DNA from: VGBO01 sp964453335
GTDB taxonomy: Bacteria > Actinomycetota > Acidimicrobiia > Acidimicrobiales > CAIXPF01
DNA length: 64,000 bases
Direction of reading: 5' to 3'
Assembly (NCBI GenBank): GCA_964453335.1
Contig: CAYVOK010000003.1
Coordinates: 1-64,000 of the forward strand
Shown here: in pieces, positions 25,619-33,566 of the stretch
Position numbering within the stretch: the first letter of the stretch is position 1
Layout of the letters: each line of letters starts with the position of its first letter
Notes under the pieces: model-generated
What the model was told of the DNA's origin: nothing
The model's input: only the letters and a program-made list of their open reading frames with translations
The model's database searches: none
Program-made: the position numbers and the translations under genes

Positions 25619-26875
25619 TCAGTCGACCATCCGGCCGTGCAGGTAGTCGTCGTAGGCGGCGAGATCGAGGTGACCGTGCCCGCAGTAGTTGAACAGGATC
25701 ACCTTCTCCTCGCCCGACTCCTTCGCGGCGAGGGCCTCGTCGATCGCCGCACGGATGCCGTGCGACGCCTCCGGGGCAGGAACCTTGCCCTCGGCGCGGG
25801 AGAACAGCACCGCAGCCTCGAAACAGGCCGTCTGCGGGTAGGCGACCGCCTCCATGCGGCCGTCCTTCACCAGCTTCGACACGATCGGGGCGTCACCGTG
25901 GTAGCGGAGACCACCGGCGTGGATCGTCGGCGGGATGAAGTCGTGGCCGAGCGTGTACATCGGCAGCAGCGGCGTCATCCCGGCGGTGTCACCGAAGTCG
26001 TACTCGAAGCGCCCCTGCGTCAGCGTCGGGCACGACGCCGGCTCGACCGCGAGCAGGCGCACCTCGGCGTCCTCGTAGAACGGCAGCGCCAGACCGCCGA
26101 GGTTCGAACCGCCGCCGCAGGGGGCGATCACGACGTCGGGCAGCTTCTCACCTGCGAGCTTCAACTGGTCGCGCGCCTCGAGACCGATGACGGTCTGGTG
26201 GAGGAGCACGTGGTTCAGCACCGAACCGAGCGCGTAGTGGCTGTCCTCACGCGCCACCGCGTCGGCGACAGCGTCGGAGATGGCCGTGCCGAGCGAACCG
26301 GGATGGTTCGGGTCGGCGACCGGCGAGGGAAGGACCTGACCTCCCCAGACCTCCATCATCGTCTTGCGGTACGGCTTCTTCTCGAAGCTCGTCCGCACCA
26401 TGTACACCATGCACTCGATGTCGTACTGGGCGCAGGCGAACGACAATGCCGTCCCCCACTGCCCGGCACCCGTCTCGGTCGTCAGCCGACGGATCCCGTC
26501 CTTCGCGTTGTAGTACGCCTGAGGGACCGCGGTGTTCGGCTTGTGCGACCCGGCGGGCGACACCGACTCGTCCTTGAACCAGATGCGCACACGGTCCGGC
26601 AGACCGAGCGCAGCCTCGAGCCGGGTGGCCCGCACCAGCGGCGTCGGACGCCACAGTCGCAGGATGTCGACGACCTCACCGGGGATGTCGATCCACGGCT
26701 GGGGCGACATCTCCTGCTCGATGAGCGCCATCGGGAACAGCGGGGCGAGATCGTCCGGGCCGACCGGCTCCCGGGTCCCGGGATGCAGCGGCGGATCCAT
26801 CGGCGACGTCAGCCGGGGCAGGACGTTGTACCAGGCGGAGGGGATCTCGGACTCAGGCAGAGTGACACGCGTCAT
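25619..26875 (-). CDS. trpB2: Tryptophan synthase beta-like protein, TrpB2 type
   Basis: A 418-residue paralogue of TrpB. It has PLP Lys112 in SPAGSHKPNTAVPQAYY, the ETGAGQWG loop and APCGGGSNLGG phosphate cup. The long N terminus (RPTPLVRATRLEAALG), the inserted GHDFIPPTIHAGGLRYHG segment and FNYCGHGHLDL near the end are TrpB2 hallmarks. TrpB2 enzymes can make tryptophan from free indole or act as serine deaminases. It sits between trpC and trpF in the same run as trpB-trpA, so both types are probably co-expressed. Confidence 0.93.
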   Translation of the reverse strand: MTRVTLPESEIPSAWYNVLPRLTSPMDPPLHPGTREPVGPDDLAPLFPMALIEQEMSPQPWIDIPGEVVDILRLWRPTPLVRATRLEAALGLPDRVRIWFKDESVSPAGSHKPNTAVPQAYYNAKDGIRRLTTETGAGQWGTALSFACAQYDIECMVYMVRTSFEKKPYRKTMMEVWGGQVLPSPVADPNHPGSLGTAISDAVADAVAREDSHYALGSVLNHVLLHQTVIGLEARDQLKLAGEKLPDVVIAPCGGGSNLGGLALPFYEDAEVRLLAVEPASCPTLTQGRFEYDFGDTAGMTPLLPMYTLGHDFIPPTIHAGGLRYHGDAPIVSKLVKDGRMEAVAYPQTACFEAAVLFSRAEGKVPAPEASHGIRAAIDEALAAKESGEEKVILFNYCGHGHLDLAAYDDYLHGRMVD

Positions 26876-26893
26876 AGGCGCATCATGATGCCA

Positions 26894-27691
26894 TCACCGA
26901 GCAGCGCGCGCCGCCTCCCGGAGCGCCGCCACACCACCGGCCGGATCGGCCGAACGCACGAGCGACTCGCCGACCAACAGCGCGTCGTACCCGGCAGCCG
27001 CGAGGCGGGCCGCATCGGCCGGCCCACCGATGCCGGACTCGGCCACCCGCACCACACCGGAGGGGATCAACGGCGCCATCCGCACCGCACGGTCGGTGTC
27101 GACCGCGAAGGTCACGAGGTCGCGTTGGTTCACCCCGACGAGATGCGGATCGATGCGCAGGGCCCGTTCGAGCTCGGCCTCGTCGTGGATCTCCACCAAG
27201 ACGTCGAGGCCGACGTCCACCGCCCGGGCGTGGAACTCGGCGAGCTGCGCGTCGTCGAGCGCCGCCGCGATGAGCAGCACCGCGTCCGCGCCCATCAGTC
27301 GGGCGTCGTACACGTCATGCGCACTGACCGTGAAGTCCTTGCGCAACACCGGTAGATCGCACCCGGCACGCGCCGCCCGCAGATCGTCGGGCGAACCGCC
27401 GAAATGGTCGACGTCGGTCAGGACCGACAGACACGACGCACCACCGCGCTCGTAGTCGGCGGCGAGGGACGCGGGATCCAGATCCGGAGCGAGCGCACCC
27501 TTCGACGGGGAACGCCGCTTCACCTCCGCGATGACGGCGACACCGTCCGCAGCACCACGACGCAACGCCGCGGCGAACTCGCGCGGCGCCGGAGCCCCCT
27601 CCGCCCAGGCGGCGAGGTCACGCAGGTCGCGACCGTCCGACGCCGCAGCGGCGCGATGGGCCTCGAGTATCCGGTCCAGGTAGGTGGCCAC
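26894..27691 (-). CDS. trpC: Indole-3-glycerol phosphate synthase
   Basis: Closes the indole ring from CdRP. The 265-residue barrel has the signature VIAEVKRRSPSKG, PVLRKDFTVSAHDVYDARLMGADAVLLI and VAESGIGGPADA. The GTG at 27691 was chosen because the protein then begins with the typical YLDRILEAHR helix. It follows the ABM gene by 13 bases and precedes trpB2 by 18. Confidence 0.95.
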   Translation of the reverse strand: MATYLDRILEAHRAAAASDGRDLRDLAAWAEGAPAPREFAAALRRGAADGVAVIAEVKRRSPSKGALAPDLDPASLAADYERGGASCLSVLTDVDHFGGSPDDLRAARAGCDLPVLRKDFTVSAHDVYDARLMGADAVLLIAAALDDAQLAEFHARAVDVGLDVLVEIHDEAELERALRIDPHLVGVNQRDLVTFAVDTDRAVRMAPLIPSGVVRVAESGIGGPADAARLAAAGYDALLVGESLVRSADPAGGVAALREAARAAR

Positions 27692-27704
27692 GACGGCCGA
27701 CGGA

Positions 27705-28019
27705 TCAGAGCGCGATGCCCTTGCCCGCGACCGGGGTGAGACGGAACAGTTCGGCGCGGCCGGCGAGCACGGTCGCGAACTCGGCACCGATCTTCGCCAT
27801 CATCTCCGACCCGCCGTGGGTCTTCAGCGCGTCACCGTCGGTGTAGAGCTCGTAGAACCACGCGACGTTCGGGTCCTTGTCGTCGGTGTGGAGTGCGTAC
27901 ACCTCGGTGCCCGGCTCCGACGCCGAGACGTACTCGATCATCTTGCGCGCCATGGCGACGAACTCGTCGCGCTTTCCGTCCTGGCAGGTGAGCTTGGCGA
28001 TGAGAGCGGGCTTCGACAT
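27705..28019 (-). CDS. Antibiotic biosynthesis monooxygenase (ABM) domain protein, YgiN-like
   Basis: A 104-residue single-domain ABM protein, the fold of YgiN-type quinol monooxygenases and related cofactor-free enzymes. Visible features are the opening strand ALIAKLTCQDGKRDEF, the EPGTEVYALH turn and the FYELYTDGDALKTH segment with its conserved Tyr and His. I chose the ATG at 28019: it is seven bases after a TAAGGT hexamer made from the preceding gene's stop, while the GTG nine bases upstream lies inside that hexamer. The substrate is unknown; a role in quinone or redox stress is inference from family and from glbO/bcp downstream. Confidence 0.82.
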   Translation of the reverse strand: MSKPALIAKLTCQDGKRDEFVAMARKMIEYVSASEPGTEVYALHTDDKDPNVAWFYELYTDGDALKTHGGSEMMAKIGAEFATVLAGRAELFRLTPVAGKGIAL

Positions 28020-28026
28020 GCCGGGC

Positions 28027-28032
28027 ACCTTA
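28027..28032 (-). promoter_or_regulatory. Putative -10 box made from the dnaJ-like stop codon
   Basis: TAAGGT on the minus strand; the TAA is the stop codon of the J-domain gene and the hexamer ends seven bases before the ABM ATG. Could start a transcript covering ABM-trpC and onwards. Confidence 0.45.
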
Positions 28033-28692
28033 GCGGCGTGGCGTCGGCGGCTGCCTGCGCGCCCGGGCGAGACGTCGACGCTCCCGGGCCGACCGTCCCT
28101 TCCGATCCGACGACCCGCCGGTCCCGCCGCGGGGACGTGACGACCGGGCCATCACCCAGATCGGCAGCATGAAGAACCCCGACGCGGCGACGACACTCGA
28201 CACCACCGCGATGCCGAGGAACGGCGGCCAGCCGATGAGACCCCATGCCAGGACGCAGAGCACGGCGAAGGCCAGGAACCCGGCCGGGGCGAGCACGATG
28301 ATCTGCTCCCCCACCGACCGTGGCCCCCGCGCCGGCGCACCGCCCGCAGCGGCGTACGCCCGCCAGTCACGCACCTCCTCCGAGGGCGCCTGTTCGGCCC
28401 AGCGGGCGCGGTCCGACGCCGAGGCCGTACCCGCCGGCGACGTCGGCGACGGGTACACCGGTCGAGTGGGACCCGCACGAGCCCGGTCATAGGCACGACG
28501 ACGATCCGCGTCGCCGAGCACCGCCCAGGCCTCGTTCACGGCGCGCATGCGCCGTTCGGCGCGCGCCCGGGTGGCGGCGTCCGCACCCATGTGCCGGTCG
28601 GGATGGTCCCGCCGCGCCGCCGCCAGGTAGGCGGCACGGAGCTCGGCCGCGGTCGCGGTCGGACGCACCCCGAGCACCTCGTAGTGCGACAT
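28030..28692 (-). CDS. Membrane-anchored J-domain protein
   Basis: A 220-residue protein with an N-terminal J domain (MSHYEVLGVRPTATAAELRA; HPD at residues 30-32; NEAWAVLGDADRRRAYD), which stimulates DnaK ATPase. There is no Gly/Phe or zinc region, so it is not DnaJ itself. A Pro/Ser-rich linker leads to two hydrophobic segments (IIVLAPAGFLAFAVLCVLAW and GIAVVSSVVAASGFFMLPIW), then a very basic tail, so it likely sits in the membrane with the J domain in the cytoplasm. It lies 17 bases after ygfZ and ends in TAA, which forms part of the next promoter hexamer. Confidence 0.85.
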   Translation of the reverse strand: MSHYEVLGVRPTATAAELRAAYLAAARRDHPDRHMGADAATRARAERRMRAVNEAWAVLGDADRRRAYDRARAGPTRPVYPSPTSPAGTASASDRARWAEQAPSEEVRDWRAYAAAGGAPARGPRSVGEQIIVLAPAGFLAFAVLCVLAWGLIGWPPFLGIAVVSSVVAASGFFMLPIWVMARSSRPRGGTGGSSDRKGRSARERRRLARARRQPPTPRR

Positions 28693-28709
28693 GGCCGACC
28701 CCGGGGCCC

Positions 28710-29588
28710 TCAGCCCTCGGCGGGCACGGGGTCGAGGTCCTCGACCACCGCGGCGAGACCGTCACCCGCGCCGGCACGGACCACGGCGCCGGGCTCGACG
28801 GAACGGTGCACCATCGCGAGCGCCGTGCCGTCACCGGGAACCGTGGTGCCCAGCCGACCGACGTCGCGCCCCTCCACGGTGAGCGGGATGCCGACTGCGA
28901 CAGTGCCGAACGTCGCGTCGACCGCACGCAGCCGACGCAACCGGAACGGCGTGTTCGAACCCCGGGAGTCGACACGGGCCACCAGTTCCTGCCCCGTGTA
29001 ACACCCCTTCGTGAAGCTGACCGCCACCCGCATCAGCCACGACCCGCCCTCGGCGGGGATCGTCTCCGGGCCGAGCTCCGTCCCCATCGCCGGGACACCC
29101 TGCGCGACACGCAACCGGTCGAGCGCCGCCACCTCGGCGAGCTGCACGCCGGAGGGGACCGCCGGATCGACACCGAGCAGGTCGACCGCGTCGCCGGACG
29201 GCCACGCCGCGTCGATCCGCAGCACGCCCGTCGGGACCGGCACGTCCGCCGCACCCGGACCGCGCAGGGCGAGCATCGACCAGCCGGATTCCGCCGCGAG
29301 ATCACAGCGGGTGCGGAGCTTGAACCGCTCGAGCCGGGCGACGAGCGCGGCCGCGAACCCGCTGTCGAGATCGCACAGGAACTCCTCGTCACCGACGCAG
29401 GTGATGCGCACGACGACGACCAGCTTGCCCGTCGGGTCGAGCACCATCGCCCACCGCGACGCACCGACGGCGAGCGTCGAGACGTCCTGGGTGCACTGGC
29501 CCTGCAGGAACGACCGGGCGTCGGGACCCGACGCCCGCACGACGTCCCGCGGGACCATGACCGCGACCGGTGCAGCCGTCACGGACAC
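28710..29588 (-). CDS. ygfZ: YgfZ/GcvT-like folate-binding protein
   Basis: Tetrahydrofolate-binding protein that supports iron-sulfur cluster assembly or repair. The 292 residues include RSFLQGQCTQDV near the N terminus and the family signature KGCYTGQE at 194-201 with the conserved Cys196. The GTG at 29588 overlaps the trpE(G) stop by 10 bases; a GTG two codons later would instead give the common 4-base GTGA overlap. Its presence in a trp run may be simply operon packing. Confidence 0.9.
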   Translation of the reverse strand: MSVTAAPVAVMVPRDVVRASGPDARSFLQGQCTQDVSTLAVGASRWAMVLDPTGKLVVVVRITCVGDEEFLCDLDSGFAAALVARLERFKLRTRCDLAAESGWSMLALRGPGAADVPVPTGVLRIDAAWPSGDAVDLLGVDPAVPSGVQLAEVAALDRLRVAQGVPAMGTELGPETIPAEGGSWLMRVAVSFTKGCYTGQELVARVDSRGSNTPFRLRRLRAVDATFGTVAVGIPLTVEGRDVGRLGTTVPGDGTALAMVHRSVEPGAVVRAGAGDGLAAVVEDLDPVPAEG

Positions 29589-31777
29589 AGGACCCGCACC
29601 ACCGACCGGACGAGCTGCATCCCCACGTCCTCACCGAGGGAGAGGATCGACTCCGGGTGGAACTGCACGGCGGCGACCGGCAGCGAACGGTGCTCCACCG
29701 CCATCACCACCCCGTCGTCGCTGCGGGCCGTGACGACGAGATCCGCCGGCACGTCGGCGTCGAGCGCGAACAACGAGTGGTACCGACCGGCCGTGAACCG
29801 CTCGGGGAGACCGGCGAAGAGCCGACCCGGCCCGGTGACGACCACCTCGGACGGCTTGCCGTGCATCGGCGGATCGAGCGTGCCGAGCACGCCGCCGAAG
29901 TGCTCGACGACACCCTGCAGCCCGAGGCACACCCCGAAGACCGGCAGACCACGGTCGAGTGCCGCCTGCACCGTCGCCGACACGCCGAAGTCATCCGGGC
30001 GCCCCGGACCGGGCGACAGCACGACGAGGTCAGGCCGGGCCCGGTCGAACTCGGCGGGATCGAGACCGGTGCCCTCGGGGGCGACCCGCAACGTCCGCAC
30101 CTCCGCACCGGTCGCCCGCAGGTAGTTGGCGAGCGTGTGCACGAAGCTGTCCTGATGGTCGACGAGGAGCACCCGTCGACCAGCACCGACCGCCTCGTCG
30201 GCCACCCCCGCCGCAGCCGGGCGGACCGGCGTCGTGACACGGATCGCGTCGAGGAACGCCGACGCCTTCAGACGGGTCTCGGCCTCTTCCTCGGCGGGAT
30301 CGGAGTCGTAGAGCAGCGTCGCACCCACCCGCACCTGCGCCGCGCCGTCCTTCAGACGGATCGTGCGCAACGTGAGGCCGGTGTTCATGTTTCCGTCGAA
30401 CCCGACGAGACCGATCGCCCCGCCGTACCAGGCACGCGGGCTGCGCTCGTGCTCCTCGATCCACTGCATCGCCCACGCCTTCGGCGCACCCGTCACCGTC
30501 ACCGCCCAGGTGTGGGACAGGAACGCGTCGAGCGCGTCGAACCCGGGACGCAACCGCCCCTCGACGTGGTCGACCGTGTGGATCAGACGGGAGTACATCT
30601 CGATCTGCCGACGACCGATGACCCGCACCGACCCGGGTACGCAGATGCGCGACTTGTCGTTCCGGTCGACGTCGGTGCACATCGTGAGCTCCGACGCGTC
30701 CTTGTCGGAATTCAGCAACGTGAGGATCTGCGCCGCATCCGAGATCGGATCGGTCCCGCGCTGGATCGTCCCCGAGATCGGGCACGTCTCCACCCGGTCC
30801 TCCTCGACGCGCACGTACATCTCCGGCGACGCGCCGACGAGGTACTCGGCCTCGCCGAGGTTGACGAGGAAGCCGTACGGCGCCGGGTTCCGTGCACGCA
30901 GACGTCGGAACAACTCCGACGGCGGGGCCGGGCACGGTTCGGTGAAGCACTGGCCCGGCACCACCTCGAAGAGATCACCCCGACGGAACGCGACCTTCGC
31001 CTCGTCCACCATCGCCGCGTACTCGCCCGGCTCGTGGTCGCACGACGCCACCGCGGCCACGTCGGCGACGTAGGGCGCTGCGTCGCCGGTGCGCGGAAGG
31101 CCCACCGTCGACCCGCCGTCGACGGCGAACTCGTAGCGCCGCAACTCGGCGAGGTCACGGCGGTGATCGACGACGAGGAGCTCGTCGGGCAGGAACAACA
31201 CCAGATCCCGCTGATCGTCCGGCCGGGGCAGGTGCAGGCGGCACGGCTCGAACTGGAACGCGAGGTCGTACCCGAACGCACCGTAGAGCCCGAGATGCGG
31301 GTCGTCCGGCGAACGGAACAACTCGACGAGCGCACGCACCACCGAGAACACGGAGGGCTGCCGGCTGCGCTCCTCCTCCTCGAAACGCCGATCGGCGGGA
31401 ACCACCCGGAGCTCGATCGCTGCGACCCCGGCACCCCGGTCGGCGGTCACGACGTCGGCCACGTGCGGATGCGCGGTCAGCGCCGCACCCACCGACCCCA
31501 GCAGCACGACACCACGGTCGTTGCACGCCTCCACCCGCACCGCACGGTCGCGCGTCGTGATCGCAAGCGGGGGATCGACGAACCCGAGATCCCAACGCGT
31601 GTAGCGGCCCGGATACTCGTAGCTCGACGACAGCAGCACGCCACGGTGCGCGTCGAGACGGTCGATCAGCGACTCCACCGCCGGGCGCGGCTCGACGAGC
31701 GACACCGTCCGCTCGACGTCGACACCGCCCGCCGTGCGGTAGCGCCCCGTCACCGAATCGCCCACCGCACCGCTCAC
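29579..31777 (-). CDS. trpE(G): Fused anthranilate synthase, TrpE-TrpG
   Basis: Makes anthranilate from chorismate and glutamine. The 732 residues join TrpE and TrpG. The N-terminal part has the YEYPGRYTRWD segment, a GAFGYDLAFQFE region, the chorismate site (CPISGTIQRGTDP; SELTMCTDVDRNDKSR; VTGAPK) and GGAIGLVGFDG. The C-terminal class I glutaminase has GVCLGLQGV with the nucleophile Cys and QFHPESIL with His and Glu. Layout and N-terminal sequence resemble the fused enzyme of Rhizobium and Azospirillum rather than separate actinobacterial TrpE and TrpG. The GTG overlaps the groES-like stop as GTGA. Confidence 0.93.
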   Translation of the reverse strand: MSGAVGDSVTGRYRTAGGVDVERTVSLVEPRPAVESLIDRLDAHRGVLLSSSYEYPGRYTRWDLGFVDPPLAITTRDRAVRVEACNDRGVVLLGSVGAALTAHPHVADVVTADRGAGVAAIELRVVPADRRFEEEERSRQPSVFSVVRALVELFRSPDDPHLGLYGAFGYDLAFQFEPCRLHLPRPDDQRDLVLFLPDELLVVDHRRDLAELRRYEFAVDGGSTVGLPRTGDAAPYVADVAAVASCDHEPGEYAAMVDEAKVAFRRGDLFEVVPGQCFTEPCPAPPSELFRRLRARNPAPYGFLVNLGEAEYLVGASPEMYVRVEEDRVETCPISGTIQRGTDPISDAAQILTLLNSDKDASELTMCTDVDRNDKSRICVPGSVRVIGRRQIEMYSRLIHTVDHVEGRLRPGFDALDAFLSHTWAVTVTGAPKAWAMQWIEEHERSPRAWYGGAIGLVGFDGNMNTGLTLRTIRLKDGAAQVRVGATLLYDSDPAEEEAETRLKASAFLDAIRVTTPVRPAAAGVADEAVGAGRRVLLVDHQDSFVHTLANYLRATGAEVRTLRVAPEGTGLDPAEFDRARPDLVVLSPGPGRPDDFGVSATVQAALDRGLPVFGVCLGLQGVVEHFGGVLGTLDPPMHGKPSEVVVTGPGRLFAGLPERFTAGRYHSLFALDADVPADLVVTARSDDGVVMAVEHRSLPVAAVQFHPESILSLGEDVGMQLVRSVVRVLCP

Positions 31778-32133
31778 AGGTACAGCCCCGGCGCGCTCTC
31801 CTGGAGGCGCTCCGCCGCGACGGCGTGCACGTCGCGCTCCCGCAGGATGATGTAGTCGTCGCCCCGGACCTCGACCTCGTAGCGGTCCTCGGGGTTGAAG
31901 AGCACCTTGTCCGACGCCTGCACGGTGCGGACCCCGGGCCCGACCGCGACCACCGTCGCCCACGACAACCGCTTGCCGACCTGTGCGGTCGCCGGGATGA
32001 GGATCCCGCCGGACGAACGGCGTTCACCCTCGGCCAGCTCGGTCTTCACGAGAATGCGGTCGGCCAGCATCGTGATGGGCAGGCCCTCGTCCAGCCGGCC
32101 CCGCGTCCGCGCAGCACTGTCCGGAGGGGTCAC
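31774..32133 (-). CDS. GroES-like co-chaperonin paralogue
   Basis: A 119-residue GroES-fold protein: MLADRILVKTELAEGERRSS, GGILIPATAQVGKR, ATVVAVGPG, DDYIILRERDVHAV. It has about 20 extra N-terminal residues, and the canonical KYAGTEV strand reads NPEDRYEVEV. No groEL is nearby, so it is probably a second, specialised copy. The GTG at 32133 was chosen because it is eight bases after a TAGCGT box; a GTG at 32157 would leave two bases to the divergent gene. It heads the trp-containing run and is coupled to trpE(G). Confidence 0.8.
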   Translation of the reverse strand: MTPPDSAARTRGRLDEGLPITMLADRILVKTELAEGERRSSGGILIPATAQVGKRLSWATVVAVGPGVRTVQASDKVLFNPEDRYEVEVRGDDYIILRERDVHAVAAERLQESAPGLYL

Positions 32134-32140
32134 GGCGCCT

Positions 32141-32152
32141 GACGCTAGCGTC
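32141..32152. promoter_or_regulatory. Palindromic bidirectional -10 element
   Basis: The perfect 12-bp palindrome GACGCTAGCGTC contains TAGCGT on each strand (32146-32151 plus; 32142-32147 minus). Each hexamer ends exactly eight bases before a start codon: ATG 32160 for the hydrolase and GTG 32133 for the groES-like gene. Neither gene has a Shine-Dalgarno. Reads as one shared element driving two leaderless genes; could also bind a dimeric repressor. Confidence 0.5.
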
Positions 32153-32159
32153 GCCACCC

Positions 32160-32783
32160 ATGACGACGGAACCCCGGACGATCACCACCGCCGACGGCGT
32201 CGACCTCGAGGCCGAACTCGACGTCCCCGACGCCGCATGGGGCGTCGTCGTCGCCACACACCCGCACCCGCTCTACGGCGGGACCATGCGTGACGGCATC
32301 CCCGACGTGCTCTACCGCACGCTGCCCGCACGCGGGCTCGCGGTGCTGCGGTTCAACTTCCGCGGGGTCGGTCGCTCGGGAGGCACCCACGACGACGGTG
32401 TCGCCGAACGCGACGACGTGCGCGCCGCCGTCGAGGCGGCACGGGCCGCCGTGCCGAACGGTCCCCTCGTCGTCGCCGGCTGGTCGTTCGGGGCCGACGT
32501 CGCCCTCGCCGTCGACCACCCTGCGATCGACGGATGGTGCGGGGTCGCTCCCCCGCTGCGGATCGTCGACCCGGCCACCATGCCCGCAGCGACCGACCCG
32601 CGACCGGTGCTGCTGCTGTGCCCCGAGCACGACCAGTACCGCCCGCCCGCCGCCGCGGCCGAGGTCACCGCCGCGTGGACGGCCACCGAACTGCGCACCG
32701 TCGCCGGGGCCGACCACTTCCTGTGGGGCAGCGGGGCCGAGATCGCGGACGCCGTCGAGGCGTTCACCACGACGCTCCGCTGA
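32160..32783 (+). CDS. Alpha/beta-hydrolase family protein
   Basis: A 207-residue serine hydrolase of the dienelactone hydrolase-like/COG2945 group. It has the oxyanion segment ATHPHPLYGGTM, RFNFRGVGRSGG, nucleophile Ser109 in AGWSFGADVAL, an acid in CPEHDQYRPP and His in AGADHFLWG. No signal peptide, so cytoplasmic. Divergent from the groES-like gene with a shared palindromic promoter, and convergent with hisF with no spacer. Substrate unknown. Confidence 0.85.
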   Translation: MTTEPRTITTADGVDLEAELDVPDAAWGVVVATHPHPLYGGTMRDGIPDVLYRTLPARGLAVLRFNFRGVGRSGGTHDDGVAERDDVRAAVEAARAAVPNGPLVVAGWSFGADVALAVDHPAIDGWCGVAPPLRIVDPATMPAATDPRPVLLLCPEHDQYRPPAAAAEVTAAWTATELRTVAGADHFLWGSGAEIADAVEAFTTTLR

Positions 32784-33554
32784 TCAGTCGCCTGGACGGA
32801 CCACCACGCCACCGGCGGCGAGGGTCGCCTTCGCCTCGGCGACCGTGTGCTCACCGAAGTGGAAGATCGACGCGGCCAGCACCGCGTCTGCGTGCCCGTC
32901 GACCACACCGTCGACCAGGTGGTCGAGCGAACCGACCCCACCGGACGCGATGACCGGCACACCGACCGCGTCGGCGATCGCCCGGGTCAGCGGCAGGTCG
33001 AAGCCATCCCGGGTGCCGTCCCGGTCCATCGAGGTGAGCAGGATCTCCCCCGCCCCACGACGCTCCGCCTCGACCGCCCACGCGACCGCGTCGAGCCCCG
33101 TCGGCGTGCGACCACCGTGGACGAACACCTCGAACCCGCTCGGCGTCGCACCCGACCGCTTCGCGTCGACCGCGACGACGACGCACTGCGCCCCGAACTC
33201 CGCCGCGAGCTCGTCGATCAGATCGGGACGCTGCACCGCAGCCGTGTTCACCGACACCTTGTCGGCCCCGACACGGAGCAACGCCCGGGCGTCGTCGACG
33301 CTGCGGATGCCACCACCGACGGTGAAGGGGATGAAGACCTGCTCCGCCGTGCGGCGTGCCACCTCGACGATCGTGCCGCGGGCGTCGGAGCTCGCCGTGA
33401 TGTCGAGGAACACCAGCTCGTCGGCGCCCTCGGCGTCGTAACGCGCGGCGAGCTCCACCGGGTCGCCGGCGTCACGCAGGTCGACGAAGTTCACGCCCTT
33501 GACGACCCGACCGCCGTCGACGTCGAGACACGGGATCACCCGGACGGTGCGCAC
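32784..33554 (-). CDS. hisF: Imidazole glycerol phosphate synthase, cyclase subunit
   Basis: Works with HisH to make imidazole glycerol phosphate and AICAR. The 256-residue barrel shows VIPCLDVDGGRVVKGVNF with the first catalytic Asp, VGGGIRSVDDAR, DAKRSG and ILLTSMDRDGT with the second Asp. The GTG at 33554 lies six bases after TAGGGT, whose TAG is the hisA stop, so hisF may also have its own leaderless transcript. Last gene of hisD-C-B-H-A-F; hisG, hisE and hisI are not in the window. Confidence 0.95.
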   Translation of the reverse strand: MRTVRVIPCLDVDGGRVVKGVNFVDLRDAGDPVELAARYDAEGADELVFLDITASSDARGTIVEVARRTAEQVFIPFTVGGGIRSVDDARALLRVGADKVSVNTAAVQRPDLIDELAAEFGAQCVVVAVDAKRSGATPSGFEVFVHGGRTPTGLDAVAWAVEAERRGAGEILLTSMDRDGTRDGFDLPLTRAIADAVGVPVIASGGVGSLDHLVDGVVDGHADAVLAASIFHFGEHTVAEAKATLAAGGVVVRPGD

Positions 33555-33560
33555 CCGGGG

Positions 33561-33566
33561 ACCCTA
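33561..33566 (-). promoter_or_regulatory. Putative -10 box of hisF made from the hisA stop codon
   Basis: TAGGGT on the minus strand; TAG is the hisA stop and the hexamer ends six bases before the hisF GTG. No Shine-Dalgarno intervenes. Confidence 0.45.
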
